A stretch of DNA of 64,000 bases from Mycolicibacter engbaekii (GTDB taxonomy: Bacteria > Actinomycetota > Actinomycetes > Mycobacteriales > Mycobacteriaceae): positions 1 to 64,000 of the forward strand of contig NZ_LQOT01000012.1 of the NCBI RefSeq assembly GCF_002101585.1, read 5' to 3'. Below, in pieces: positions 41,783-50,626 of this stretch. The notes beneath the pieces were generated by a model, which was given only the letters and a program-made list of their open reading frames with translations, ran no database searches and was not told the origin of the DNA. Both the position numbers and the translations under genes were made by a program. Each line of letters begins with the position of its first letter. Position 1 is the first letter of the stretch.

Positions 41783-42463
41783 TCAATACGACCTTCTGCC
41801 GGCGGGCACACCGTGCACCACCGCACGCACCTCGTCGTCGGTCCCGGTTGCCGCGGCGAACAGCATCTCGTCTCCGGCCTGCAACTCATCGGTCGCGCGC
41901 GGCAGGATCACCCGGTCGCCCCGCTGCACCACGACCAGGGCCGCGCCCTCGGGCAGCTCGATATCGCAGACCCGCCGGCCGATCAGCGGGTTGTCGTCGG
42001 GCAGCGTCAGTTTCGTCAGGCTGGCCTGACCGCGCTGCAAAGCCATCAACGGCACCAGATGACCGACGTCGATGGCGCCCTCCACCGCGGCGACCATCGC
42101 CCGCGGGGTGGAGACCGCGACGTCGATGCCCCACTCCTCGGTGAACAGTGACTCATTGCGGGCATTGTTGACCCGGGCCACCACCCGCGCCACGCCGAAC
42201 TCCGCCTTGGCCAGCAACGCCGTGGCCAGGTTGGCCTTGTCGTCACCGGTGGCAGCGATCACCACATCGCACATCTCGATGCCGCATTCCCGCAGCGAGC
42301 TCAGCTCGCAGGCGTCGGCCAGCAGCCACTCGGCCTCCGGGACGGTGCTGGGCCGGTAGTGGTCGGGGTTGCGCTCGATCAGCAGCACCCGGTGGCCGTC
42401 ACCGATCAACTCTCTGGCGACCGATCGCCCGACCGCGCCGGCGCCGGCGATCCCGATGCGCAT
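41783..42463 (-). CDS. TrkA-type K+ channel/transporter regulator (RCK_N plus RCK_C)
   Basis: A 226-residue cytosolic regulator. An N-terminal Rossmann domain (GIAGAGAVGRSVARELI, LIERNPDH with the acidic residue after strand 2, VVIAATGDDKAN) binds NAD(H) or nucleotides, and a C-terminal TrkA_C domain begins near 140. It is close to mycobacterial CeoC/CeoB. No TrkH/Trk channel is in the window; instead it is divergent from a K+/H+ antiporter that has its own RCK_C domain. Confidence 0.9.
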   Translation of the reverse strand: MRIGIAGAGAVGRSVARELIGDGHRVLLIERNPDHYRPSTVPEAEWLLADACELSSLRECGIEMCDVVIAATGDDKANLATALLAKAEFGVARVVARVNNARNESLFTEEWGIDVAVSTPRAMVAAVEGAIDVGHLVPLMALQRGQASLTKLTLPDDNPLIGRRVCDIELPEGAALVVVQRGDRVILPRATDELQAGDEMLFAAATGTDDEVRAVVHGVPAGRRSY

Positions 42464-42620
42464 GGTGACTCCCCTCGTCCCCGGGCTGGCCCCGGCCATT
42501 ACGGGCGTAACACGGTTGTGACAGCAGTACTGATTTACTGACACCTGACACGTACCCGCTGCCCCTGAGCGAATCACACCAGCGGGTCCGACCGCCACCA
42601 ACAGCCCGAATGGGGAGCAG

Positions 42621-44117
42621 ATGAGCCTGGAACAGCTCTACATAGCTCTGCTGATCGGGGGCTTGGTACTGCTGGCCAGCATCATCGCCACCCGCGCTGC
42701 CGACCGGGTCGGATTGCCCAGCCTGTTGCTGTTCCTGTTGGTCGGGGTGGCGATCGGAAACGACGGGCTGGGCCTGGACTTCTCCGATGTGCAACTGGCC
42801 AGCGATCTGGGCACCACCGCCCTGGCGGTGATCCTGGTCGAAGGCGGTCTGACGACCCGCTTCGCCAACATCCGCCGGTTGTTGGCGCCGGCGGCCGTGC
42901 TGGCCACCGTCGGTGTCGCGGTCAGCATGGCGGTGATCGCGGTGGCCGCGCACCTGATCCTGGGTCTCAGTTGGCAGCTGTCCTTCCTGCTCGGCGCGAT
43001 CGTGTCGCCCACCGATGCCGCCGCCGTGTTCTCCATCCTGCGCGTGCTGCCGCTGCCACGGCGGGTGGCCGGGCTGTTGGAAGCAGAGTCCGGTTTCAAC
43101 GACGCGCCGGCGGCGATCGTGGTGCTGATGCTGAGCACCACCCCACTGGTGATCGACCCGGTTCACGCCGTCGGCAGCGTGTTCTATGAGCTGGTGGCCG
43201 GCTCGGCGATCGGCCTGATCGCGGGGCTGCTCGGTGCGATGATGCTGCGCCGCGCCGCCCTGCCGGCGTCCGGTCTGTACCCCTTGGCGACGTTCGGGCT
43301 GGCGATGGTGGCATTCGCCGCGGCCTCCTCGGCGCATGCCAGCGGGTTCATCGCGGCATACCTGTCCGGTGTGGTTCTGGCGAACTCCGGCCTGCCGCAC
43401 CGGGCGGCCATCCGCTCGTTCGCCGAGGGCCTGGGCTGGCTGGCGCAGATCGGGCTGTTCGTATTGCTCGGGCTGCTGGTCAGCCCCAGCCAGTTGTCCG
43501 GGGAGCTGGTGCCGGCGCTGATCGTCGGGGCGGTGCTGCTGCTGTTGAGCCGGCCGTTGTCGGTGGTGGCTTCGCTGATCTGGTTCCGGGTGCCGTGGCG
43601 TGAACAGATCTTCCTGTCCTGGGCCGGCCTGCGCGGCGCGGTTCCGATCGTGCTCGCCACCTTCCCCATCGTGGAGGGCGTACCCGACAGCTACCGCCTG
43701 CTCAACATCGTCTTCATCCTGGTCGTCGTCTACACGGTGGTCCAGGGCCCCAGCCTGGGCCTGGTCGCGCACTGGCTGCACCTGATCTCGCGCGACACCA
43801 CCCGGGAGATCCAGGTGGAGGCCGCGCCGCTGGACGTCCTGGAGGCGGAGCTGTTGACGATGACGGTGCAGCCCGGCTCGAAGTTGCACAACGTCTCGGT
43901 GCTCGAACTGCGGCTGCCCGATCCGAGCGTCATCACCTTGATCATCCGCCAGGGCGACACCTTCGTGCCCCAACCGGACACCCGCATCACCGTCGGAGAT
44001 GAACTGCTGATCGTCACCACCAGCAAAACCCGGCTGTCGGCAGAACGCCGGCTGCGGGCGGTCAGCCGACGCGGCAAGCTGGCCCACTGGTTCGACGAGT
44101 ACGGCGACTCGGAGTAG
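42621..44117 (+). CDS. K+/H+ (cation/proton) antiporter with C-terminal RCK_C domain
   Basis: A 498-residue CPA1-family antiporter with about 12 helices up to residue 385 and a cytosolic TrkA_C domain from about 395 to 490 (VQPGSKLHNVSVLELRLPDP, DELLIVTTSKTRL). The ion-binding motif is ESGFNDAPAAI in the middle and GAIVSPTDAAAVFS the other core segment. NhaP2-type proteins with this tail export K+ in exchange for protons under control of ligands on the RCK domain. Confidence 0.9.
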   Translation: MSLEQLYIALLIGGLVLLASIIATRAADRVGLPSLLLFLLVGVAIGNDGLGLDFSDVQLASDLGTTALAVILVEGGLTTRFANIRRLLAPAAVLATVGVAVSMAVIAVAAHLILGLSWQLSFLLGAIVSPTDAAAVFSILRVLPLPRRVAGLLEAESGFNDAPAAIVVLMLSTTPLVIDPVHAVGSVFYELVAGSAIGLIAGLLGAMMLRRAALPASGLYPLATFGLAMVAFAAASSAHASGFIAAYLSGVVLANSGLPHRAAIRSFAEGLGWLAQIGLFVLLGLLVSPSQLSGELVPALIVGAVLLLLSRPLSVVASLIWFRVPWREQIFLSWAGLRGAVPIVLATFPIVEGVPDSYRLLNIVFILVVVYTVVQGPSLGLVAHWLHLISRDTTREIQVEAAPLDVLEAELLTMTVQPGSKLHNVSVLELRLPDPSVITLIIRQGDTFVPQPDTRITVGDELLIVTTSKTRLSAERRLRAVSRRGKLAHWFDEYGDSE

Positions 44118-44130
44118 CCGCAACCCCGAT

Positions 44131-44185
44131 GACTCTGCGTGTACCGGGTAGAAGTGCGAGTGGACTGCCTGGTGGACGCAGAGTC
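44131..44185. terminator. Inverted repeat at convergent antiporter/phosphodiesterase junction
   Basis: GACTCTGCGT (44131-44140) and ACGCAGAGTC (44176-44185) form perfect 10-bp arms between two facing genes; the right arm touches the stop codon of the phosphodiesterase gene. The 18-mer GTGGACGCAGAGTCAACG at 44172-44189 recurs identically at 60895-60912. Confidence 0.6.
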
Positions 44186-45299
44186 AACGGGAGAAGACGA
44201 TCAGGGGTATCGCCGTCTCCGCCGGTGCCAACCCGCCGTGGAAGCCGACCAGTTGCGCCGCCTGCGGCGGCTCGTGCGCGGTCGCCAGAATCGCGTTGTC
44301 GCCGGTGCAGGTCACCACGATGTCGCCGATGCGCGCTAAGTGCTCGTCGCGGACCGGCCCGAAAACCCCAGAGGCCACCGCCTGCTCGCGGGTCTGCACC
44401 GACGCCCGGCCCGCCAGACGCTCGGTCCAGGCCGCCAGCACGTCGGCCGTGGCACCGGGTTCGGTGTGCAGGTAACGCACCCGCGGCTCACCGGCGACCA
44501 CCCGGATTCCGGCACGCAGCGCCGGGTCGGCATCGAGGTCGAGGCGCGCCGCATCGGGCACGTTGATGCCGCCGTGGTCGGCGGTGACCATCAGCACGGT
44601 ATCGCCGGGCAGCTCCTCGAGTAGATGGATCAGCAGCGCATCGACCTTGGCGGCTGCGGCATGCCAGTGCGATGAGCCGATCCCCGACACGTGTGCGGCG
44701 TGGTCGAGCGCGGCGGTGTAGCCGTAGACCAGTCCCGGGGAATCGAGCGCCTCGACAAACCGCTGCACGTAGGGCTGGCCTTTGGCCACCGGACGAAACT
44801 CTGCGCCCCGATAAGCGGACTCGGTCAAACCGCTGCCGATGAACATCTCCGGCAGCACGGCGCGGGCGCTCACGCCGGCGGCGTGCAGTCTTTCGAACCA
44901 GGTGGGCACCGGCTGCCAGAGCGCCGGCGACGGCTCGTCTCCCCAGTAGATGTGCGTCAGCACCCGCTCGGTTCCGGGAATGTTGACGGTGAAACCCAGC
45001 ACGCCGTGCTCACCCGGCGATACGCCGGTACCCAGGGAGACCAGGCTGGTCGGCGTGGTGGAGGGAAAGGTACTGCGCAGTTCGATCAGGTGACCGGTGG
45101 AGCCGGCCAGCACCGCGGACAGCAACGGCGCATCCTTGGCCAGCTGCGGCAACAGGTGATAACCCAGCCCATCGACGAGCACCACCGCCACCCGTTGCAC
45201 GCCGCCGACACGCTCGCTCAGACCGAGCGTGTCGGTCACGCCGGGAACGCCCAGCAGAGCTGCCGCGGACGGCAGGATGTCGCAGATCGAACCTGGCAC
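44184..45299 (-). CDS. Alkaline-phosphatase-superfamily phosphodiesterase
   Basis: A 371-residue protein of the type I phosphodiesterase / nucleotide pyrophosphatase group. Metal and catalytic residues: VVLVDGLGYHLL (Asp), STFPSTTPTSL (nucleophilic Thr), TAALDHAAHVSG (Asp, His), VTADHGG (Asp, His) and GFHGGLAP (His). No signal peptide or membrane helix is seen, so it should act in the cytosol on a phosphodiester or phosphonate substrate. It lies 44 bases after the small secreted-protein gene on the same strand. Confidence 0.88.
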   Translation of the reverse strand: MPGSICDILPSAAALLGVPGVTDTLGLSERVGGVQRVAVVLVDGLGYHLLPQLAKDAPLLSAVLAGSTGHLIELRSTFPSTTPTSLVSLGTGVSPGEHGVLGFTVNIPGTERVLTHIYWGDEPSPALWQPVPTWFERLHAAGVSARAVLPEMFIGSGLTESAYRGAEFRPVAKGQPYVQRFVEALDSPGLVYGYTAALDHAAHVSGIGSSHWHAAAAKVDALLIHLLEELPGDTVLMVTADHGGINVPDAARLDLDADPALRAGIRVVAGEPRVRYLHTEPGATADVLAAWTERLAGRASVQTREQAVASGVFGPVRDEHLARIGDIVVTCTGDNAILATAHEPPQAAQLVGFHGGLAPAETAIPLIVFSR

Positions 45300-45343
45300 C
45301 GGTTCAGACTGCCATCGAGCGGCTGCGTGCCGCAGCCGACCTC

Positions 45344-45853
45344 CTACTCGGCGCCGGTTTCTTTGGGCAGGGGGGCGCCGTGCTTGGCGGCGCTGGCGTT
45401 CGTCTTGGTCTTGCTGTGGGTGGGCGCCGGGTTACTGGGTCCACCCCCACCACCGCCGGAGCCGCCATTGCCGCCGCTGCCGCCGCCGGGCATGTTGAAT
45501 TTCGGCAGGCTCGGCGGATCGCCGGAATCGTCGGTCGCCGACGAGTCCCCCGGCCGCGTGGCATCGGCGGGCGTGTCCGAGTCGGCGTCGGCGGGCGCGC
45601 CGCGTAGCACCTCTTCGAGCTGGGCCAGCGGGTCGGCCCCGGAAGTACGGAAGTCCAGCGGTGCGGCGGGCAGGTCGGCCACGAGGGCAGGGTCTGCGCC
45701 GGCCACGCCGAACAGGGTGTCCAGCATGTCGTCGACGTCGGCCTGGGCCGTCGGTGCGACCAGGAGCCACAGTCCCGCGGACACCACGGTCGCCGACATG
45801 CGGGCACGCACCGGCCTCCCTCGGCCCGATCCACCCCGGCGGGGACTGCTCAT
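45344..45853 (-). CDS. Secreted small protein with Gly-rich tail
   Basis: A 169-residue exported protein: basic N-terminus, hydrophobic core VVSAGLWLLVAPTAQA and cleavage after AQA (near residue 38). The mature start ADVDDMLDTLFG is close to [13 protein letters not shown], the mature start of the PGRS protein encoded divergently. The rest is acidic and disordered (DADSDTPADATRPGDSSATD) with a polyglycine tract (GGGSGGNGGSGGGGGG) and a basic C-terminus. The internal ATG at codon 19 (45799) may be the real start. Function unknown; co-regulation with the PGRS gene is likely from the layout. Confidence 0.72.
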   Translation of the reverse strand: MSSPRRGGSGRGRPVRARMSATVVSAGLWLLVAPTAQADVDDMLDTLFGVAGADPALVADLPAAPLDFRTSGADPLAQLEEVLRGAPADADSDTPADATRPGDSSATDDSGDPPSLPKFNMPGGGSGGNGGSGGGGGGPSNPAPTHSKTKTNASAAKHGAPLPKETGAE

Positions 45854-46351
45854 CCGCGACGTCCTTCCTGACTTCTGCGCGCCGGCGATGCTGCGCCGGG
45901 CGTGGAAGAACGTAGCCGTTTCCCGCCCGGCCGGGCGACCCCTGAAGCCCCTCCGACGACAATGTTCAAATTCCGTTCACTTTCCGTCATCCGGCTGGTC
46001 ATCGCGCGCGCAGAATCGCCCATTTCCCTTGGTGCAGCGCGCAATTGAGACGCCCATCACAACCAGGCGCCGATGCGCTCGCGGCACACCGTTCGCCTCT
46101 TCCGACAGCCGCCGCCGCGGCCGCGATCCGGTTGTCGCAGAGCGACAATTGGCGGCACAAAAAATCACGGTGATCGATAAAAGGAATGGCGGCTTTGCCC
46201 GCCGAGGCCGCTTGGGAACTCCGTCACCCTTTGGATTGACCAACGTCGCCCAGTCAGCGCACTGCGAAATTACTTAAGTTACGGTAAATTCCGGGGTCAC
46301 CACTGATCCGGTTCGGTGTTGCCGCCGCGACCACCCCATTGAGAGGCAATT
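45854..46351. other. Divergent intergenic region between the two secreted Gly-rich protein genes
   Basis: About 500 bases with lower GC than the flanks. Short ORFs on both strands lack GC3 bias and family resemblance. Notable points are an AT-rich patch with the palindrome ACTTAAGT followed by TACGGTAAATTCCGG at about 46272-46292, a good candidate for the PGRS promoter, and a probable promoter for the minus-strand gene nearer 45950. Nothing else could be supported. Confidence 0.5.
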
Positions 46352-49336
46352 ATGTCGCGTCGACGCAAGATGGCCCACCGCCGCCGGGGACTCGCCATGG
46401 GGGTGCCGGCGGCCGTGCTGGCCCTGGGGCTGAGCCCGCTGGGGTGGGTACCCACCGCCAACGCCGACTTGGAAGATCTCCTCGACCCGAGTTCCTGGTT
46501 CGACCCGGCCAACTGGTCGGACTCCAGCAGCTTCGGCGATGTCGGCAGCGCGGTGTTCGACCCGGGCGCCCTGGGCTTTGGGGACCTCACGACGTGGTTC
46601 GACGGTCTGGGCGCGGCCGACTACAGCTTCGCCGCCTTCAGCCTCGACGACTTCGCCCAGAGCATCTATCTGCAGTTGCACACCGGCATGCAGGACTGGA
46701 TGTCCAGCTCGTTCGGGCAACAGCTCGGCGATCTGATCAACCCGCTGTTCGCCTCCGACACGGTGTGCGGACTGATCTGCAACGGCATCGACGGCACCGA
46801 GATCGACCCCGACGGCGGCACCGGCGGCTGGTTGTTCGGCGACGGCGGCGCGGGATATGACTCCGACATCGTCGGGATGGCCGGCGGCAACGGCGGCGCG
46901 GCCGGCTGGTTCGGCAACGGCGGGGCCGGCGGGTTCGGTGGCGACGGCGCCGACGGCGGCGACGGCGGCACCAGCGGAACGCTGATCGGCTTCGGCGGTG
47001 CCGGTGGCGACGGCGGCGCGGGACTGGCCGGGGCCAACGGCGGCGACGGCGGGGACGGCGGCGACGCGGTCGGGAAGTGGTTCTCCTTCGGCGGCGTCGG
47101 TGGCAACGGCGGCACCGGCGGCGACGCGCTGGACGGCGCAGGCGGGGCCGGCGGCCGCGGCGGCGAGGGGGGCACCGCCGGCCCGAACGGCCCGGTCGCC
47201 GACGGCTCGAGGCCGGCGATCGGGGCCCGGCTGTTCAAGATCGGCGGCGCCGGGGGCACCGGCGGCGCCGGTGGTAACGGCCTGACCGGCGGCGCCGGGG
47301 GCACCGGCGGCGACGGCGGTCTGTCCTGGGCGCGATACGGCGGGGTGGTCGGCGGCGCGGGCGGTGCTGGTGGCACCGGCGGCGACGCCGCCGAGGTGGC
47401 CGGCGCGGGCGGCAACGGTGGCACAGGCGGGGGCACCTTCGCACTGTTCGGGGGCACCGGGGCCACCGGAGGTCAGGGTGGGGCCGGGGGCGCCGTCGAC
47501 GGCGATGAGGCCACCGCGGGAGCCGGCGGCATCGGCGGGCAGGGCGGCACTACCCTCGCGATCTTCGGCGGCAACGGCGGGGCGGGCGGTAGCGGTGGTG
47601 CCGGCGGAGCCGCCGATGGTGACGGCAGCACGGCAGGCGCGGGCGGCGACGGGGGCTTCGGAGGCATCGGCGGATACCTGTTCGGCGGACAGGGCGGGAC
47701 CGGCGGCACCGGCGGGTCCGGCGGCGCGGTCACCGGCGCCGACAGCGTCGCCGGCGCAGGCGGCGACGGGGGTGGCGGCGGACTGGGCGGATTGATCAGC
47801 GGTGGTAACGCCGGCGCCGGCGGCGCCGGCGGAACGGGCGGCGCCAGCACCGGTACCGGCGGCACCGCGGGCGATGGCGGTGCCGGCGGCAGTGCCGGTT
47901 CGCTCGGCAGCGTCTTCGGCTCGCCCGACCAGTTGGGTGCAGCCCTCACCCAACTCTCGGTCCTCTCCGGCAGATCGCCGGAGGAAATCCAAGCCCGGCT
48001 CGACGAGCTCACCGGACTGCCCGGTCTGGCTGGAAATCCGCTGACCGCACTGACCTCGGCTTTCGGGGGCAACGGCGCGGACGGCGGTGCCGGTGGAACC
48101 GGCGGCACCGCCAGCGGCGCCGGCGGGCACGCCGGTGCCGGCGGAAATGGCGGCGACGGCAGCGGCGGCAGCCTGCTGGGCAATTCAGGCATGCCGGGAA
48201 GTGGTGGCGCCGGAGGCAGCGGTGGCGACGCCAGCGGCACCGACGCCCTCGCCGGCAACGGCGGAAACGGCGGAAACGGCGCATCGGCCGGCCTGTTCTC
48301 CGGCGACGGAGGCAACGGCGGAAACGGCGGGACAGGCGGAAACGGCACCGGCGGTGCGTCCGCCGGGTACGGCGGCGCGGGAGGCGCCGGCGGCGCGGGT
48401 TCTGCCTTCAACGGTAGCGGCGGCGACGGCGGAGCAGGCGGAGCTGGAGGCAGCAGCAACGGCGGAATTGCCGGCCAGGGCGGTACCGGTGGCACCGGCG
48501 CCGCCGGCATCGGTGGCTTCTTCGACGGACTCGGCAATATCGCCAACGGCGGCACCCCACCGCCGCTCGGCACGGGTGGTGGCGGCGGTGGCGGCGGTGG
48601 CGGTGCGGGAGACGCCGGCACCGGCGGCAACGGTGGTGCCGGCGGCGCGGGTGTCGCGTCCGCCGGCGGCCAGGGCGGCACCGGCGGCGCCGGAATCGAC
48701 GGCGGGACCGGAGGCACCGGCGGCGCCGGAGCCAAGGGCGGCCTCCTGCCTGCCATCGGCGGCAGCATCGCCGGCGGCACCGGCGGCAACGGGGGTGCCG
48801 GAATCGGTAGCAGCAGCACCGGCGGCAACGGCGGCACCGGCGGCGTGAGCACCACCGCGCAGGGCGGCGCCGGCGGCAACGGCGGCACTGGTCTGGACGG
48901 CGGCACCGGCGGCGCCGGCGGGACCGGCGGCGACGCCGGCCTCAACGGCCGGAACCACACCACGCCGGGCGACGACTCGACCGACTCCGCCACCCAACCC
49001 GGAGGGGCCGGCGGCGCCGGCGGCAGGGGCGGCGACGGCGGCGCCGGCACTGCGGCGGCCAACGGCGGCGACGGGGGTGCCGGCGGCAACGGCGGTAACG
49101 GCGCGGACGCCACCGAGACCGGCCCCGGCGGGGCCGGCGGCGCGGGCGGCGCCGGGGGCGCCGGCGGCCAGATCGGCCCGAACGGCGACGGCAGCGGCGG
49201 GGCCGGCGGCAACGGCGCCGACGGCGAGCCCGAGGGTGTGACCGGCGCGGCCGGCGGCACCGGCAGTGCCGGCGGGGCCGACGGAACCCCGGGCGCGCCC
49301 GGGACACCCAGCGCAGGCTCCGACGGTCAAAGCTGA
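46352..49336 (+). CDS. PGRS-repeat protein with Sec signal peptide and no PE domain
   Basis: A 994-residue protein. Residues 1-39 form a basic, hydrophobic signal with AxA-type cleavage at TANA. Residues 40-150 are a non-repetitive domain rich in Ser, Asp, Phe and Trp ([34 protein letters not shown]) with one Cys pair (VCGLIC). The linker [12 protein letters not shown] is the same as in PE_PGRS proteins and starts the Gly-Gly-X array that runs to the end. A non-repetitive helical island interrupts it at about 518-572. There is no PE domain, so type VII secretion is not indicated. GAGAGG precedes the ATG. Likely a surface or secreted glycine-rich protein. Confidence 0.88.
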   Translation: MSRRRKMAHRRRGLAMGVPAAVLALGLSPLGWVPTANADLEDLLDPSSWFDPANWSDSSSFGDVGSAVFDPGALGFGDLTTWFDGLGAADYSFAAFSLDDFAQSIYLQLHTGMQDWMSSSFGQQLGDLINPLFASDTVCGLICNGIDGTEIDPDGGTGGWLFGDGGAGYDSDIVGMAGGNGGAAGWFGNGGAGGFGGDGADGGDGGTSGTLIGFGGAGGDGGAGLAGANGGDGGDGGDAVGKWFSFGGVGGNGGTGGDALDGAGGAGGRGGEGGTAGPNGPVADGSRPAIGARLFKIGGAGGTGGAGGNGLTGGAGGTGGDGGLSWARYGGVVGGAGGAGGTGGDAAEVAGAGGNGGTGGGTFALFGGTGATGGQGGAGGAVDGDEATAGAGGIGGQGGTTLAIFGGNGGAGGSGGAGGAADGDGSTAGAGGDGGFGGIGGYLFGGQGGTGGTGGSGGAVTGADSVAGAGGDGGGGGLGGLISGGNAGAGGAGGTGGASTGTGGTAGDGGAGGSAGSLGSVFGSPDQLGAALTQLSVLSGRSPEEIQARLDELTGLPGLAGNPLTALTSAFGGNGADGGAGGTGGTASGAGGHAGAGGNGGDGSGGSLLGNSGMPGSGGAGGSGGDASGTDALAGNGGNGGNGASAGLFSGDGGNGGNGGTGGNGTGGASAGYGGAGGAGGAGSAFNGSGGDGGAGGAGGSSNGGIAGQGGTGGTGAAGIGGFFDGLGNIANGGTPPPLGTGGGGGGGGGGAGDAGTGGNGGAGGAGVASAGGQGGTGGAGIDGGTGGTGGAGAKGGLLPAIGGSIAGGTGGNGGAGIGSSSTGGNGGTGGVSTTAQGGAGGNGGTGLDGGTGGAGGTGGDAGLNGRNHTTPGDDSTDSATQPGGAGGAGGRGGDGGAGTAAANGGDGGAGGNGGNGADATETGPGGAGGAGGAGGAGGQIGPNGDGSGGAGGNGADGEPEGVTGAAGGTGSAGGADGTPGAPGTPSAGSDGQS
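46811..49333 (+). repeat. PGRS (GGX) coding repeat array
   Basis: About 2.5 kb of GGCGGCRRC-type degenerate codon repeats encoding Gly-Gly-Ala/Asn/Asp/Thr units, with longer near-repeats such as TAGAGGDGG and GGAGGTGG. Such tracts are prone to in-frame expansion, contraction and assembly error. A non-repeat segment interrupts the array near 47905-48070. Confidence 0.9.
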
Positions 49337-49374
49337 CCTGATCCACGCCGCCGGACAGGTGGCAGGATGAACGG

Positions 49375-50559
49375 ATGGCAACCGGCAGCGTCGCGCCTTT
49401 CGATCCGATCGATCCGCTGAGCCTGGACACCCTGCTCTCCGACGACGAGATCGCGCTGCGCGACACCGTCGCCAAGTTCTGCGCCGAGCACGTTTTGCCG
49501 CACGTGGGCGACTGGTTCGAGATCGGCGACCTGCCGGCCCGCGAACTGGCCCGGGAGTTCGGCAAGCTCGGGCTGCTGGGCATGCACCTGCACGGTTACG
49601 GCTGCGGCGGGTCATCGGCGGTGCACTACGGCCTGGCCTGCGTGGAGCTGGAGGCCGCCGACTCCGGCCTGCGCTCGCTGGTGAGCGTGCAGGGCTCCCT
49701 GGCGATGTACTCGATCTACAACAACGGCTCCGAAGAACAGAAGCAACAGTGGTTGCCGGGCATGGCGGCCGGTGAGCTGATCGGCTGCTTCGGGCTGACC
49801 GAGCCCGACGTCGGCTCCGATCCGGCGGCCATGACCACCCGGGCCAGACGCGACGGGTCCGACTGGATCCTCAACGGCCGCAAGATGTGGATCACCAACG
49901 GCTCGATCGCCGATGTGGCGGTGGTGTGGGCGGCCACCGACGAGGGCATCCGCGGCTTCATCGTGCCCACCGACTCCCCCGGCTTCACCGCCAACACCAT
50001 CCACCACAAGCTGTCGCTGCGCGCGTCGATCACCAGCGAGCTGGTGCTCGACGACGTGCGCCTGCCGGCGGAGGCGTTGCTGCCCGGGGCGCGTGGCGTC
50101 AAGGGCGCGCTGGCCAGCCTGTCGGAGGCGCGTTACGGGATCATCTGGGGGGCGATGGGCGCGGCGCGCTCGGCCTGGCAGGCGGCCCGCGACTACGCCA
50201 CCCAGCGCACCCAGTTCGGCAAGCCGATCGCCGGCTTCCAGCTCACCCAGGCCAAACTCGTCGACATGGCCCTTGAGCTGCATAAGGGGCAACTGCTGTC
50301 CCTGCACCTGGGCCGGCTCAAGGACAGCGCCGGGCTACGGCCCGAGCAGGTCAGCTTCGGCAAGCTCAACAACACGCGGACCGCGCTGGAGATCTGCCGG
50401 ACCGCGCGGACCATTCTGGGCGGCAACGGGATATCGCTGGAATATCCGGTGATTCGGCACATGGTCAACCTGGAGTCGGTGCTGACCTATGAGGGCACTC
50501 CGGAGATGCATCAGCTGGTCCTGGGCCAGGCGTTCACCGGCCTTTCCGCTTTCCGCTGA
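49375..50559 (+). CDS. fadE7: Acyl-CoA dehydrogenase, FadE7-like
   Basis: A 394-residue flavin acyl-CoA dehydrogenase. FGLTEPDVGSDPAAM binds flavin, WITNGSIADVAVVWA covers the substrate side, and YEGTPEMHQLVLGQA near the C-terminus carries the catalytic Glu in the YEGT position used by glutaryl-CoA dehydrogenases. Substrate could be glutaryl-CoA or a related dicarboxylyl- or branched acyl-CoA. Length and type match Rv0400c. Confidence 0.9.
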   Translation: MATGSVAPFDPIDPLSLDTLLSDDEIALRDTVAKFCAEHVLPHVGDWFEIGDLPARELAREFGKLGLLGMHLHGYGCGGSSAVHYGLACVELEAADSGLRSLVSVQGSLAMYSIYNNGSEEQKQQWLPGMAAGELIGCFGLTEPDVGSDPAAMTTRARRDGSDWILNGRKMWITNGSIADVAVVWAATDEGIRGFIVPTDSPGFTANTIHHKLSLRASITSELVLDDVRLPAEALLPGARGVKGALASLSEARYGIIWGAMGAARSAWQAARDYATQRTQFGKPIAGFQLTQAKLVDMALELHKGQLLSLHLGRLKDSAGLRPEQVSFGKLNNTRTALEICRTARTILGGNGISLEYPVIRHMVNLESVLTYEGTPEMHQLVLGQAFTGLSAFR

Positions 50560-50599
50560 CCCGGCGGTCCCCCATACCATCCCCTACCGTCGACAACCG

Positions 50600-50619
50600 A
50601 ACTTGACACGTGTTAAGTT
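50600..50619. promoter_or_regulatory. 20-bp palindrome overlapping SDR promoter
   Basis: AACTTGACACGTGTTAAGTT is a palindrome with a single mismatched pair, and flanking CGACAA and TTGTCG extend the symmetry. It contains the probable -10 element TAAGTT (50614-50619), 7 bases before the GTG start. A repressor bound here would block transcription start directly. Confidence 0.6.
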
Positions 50620-50626
50620 TGTCGCC

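Noticed and set aside
45977..46243. An 88-codon minus-strand ORF in the PGRS upstream region
   Set aside because: It has weak GC3 bias, no ribosome-binding site, no recognisable family, and lies across the likely promoters.
47473..49260. Long Pro-rich minus-strand open frame across the PGRS array
   Set aside because: Antisense of GGC repeats gives GCC/CCG codons and therefore Pro/Ala-rich frames without stops. The plus strand has start, ribosome-binding site and signal peptide.
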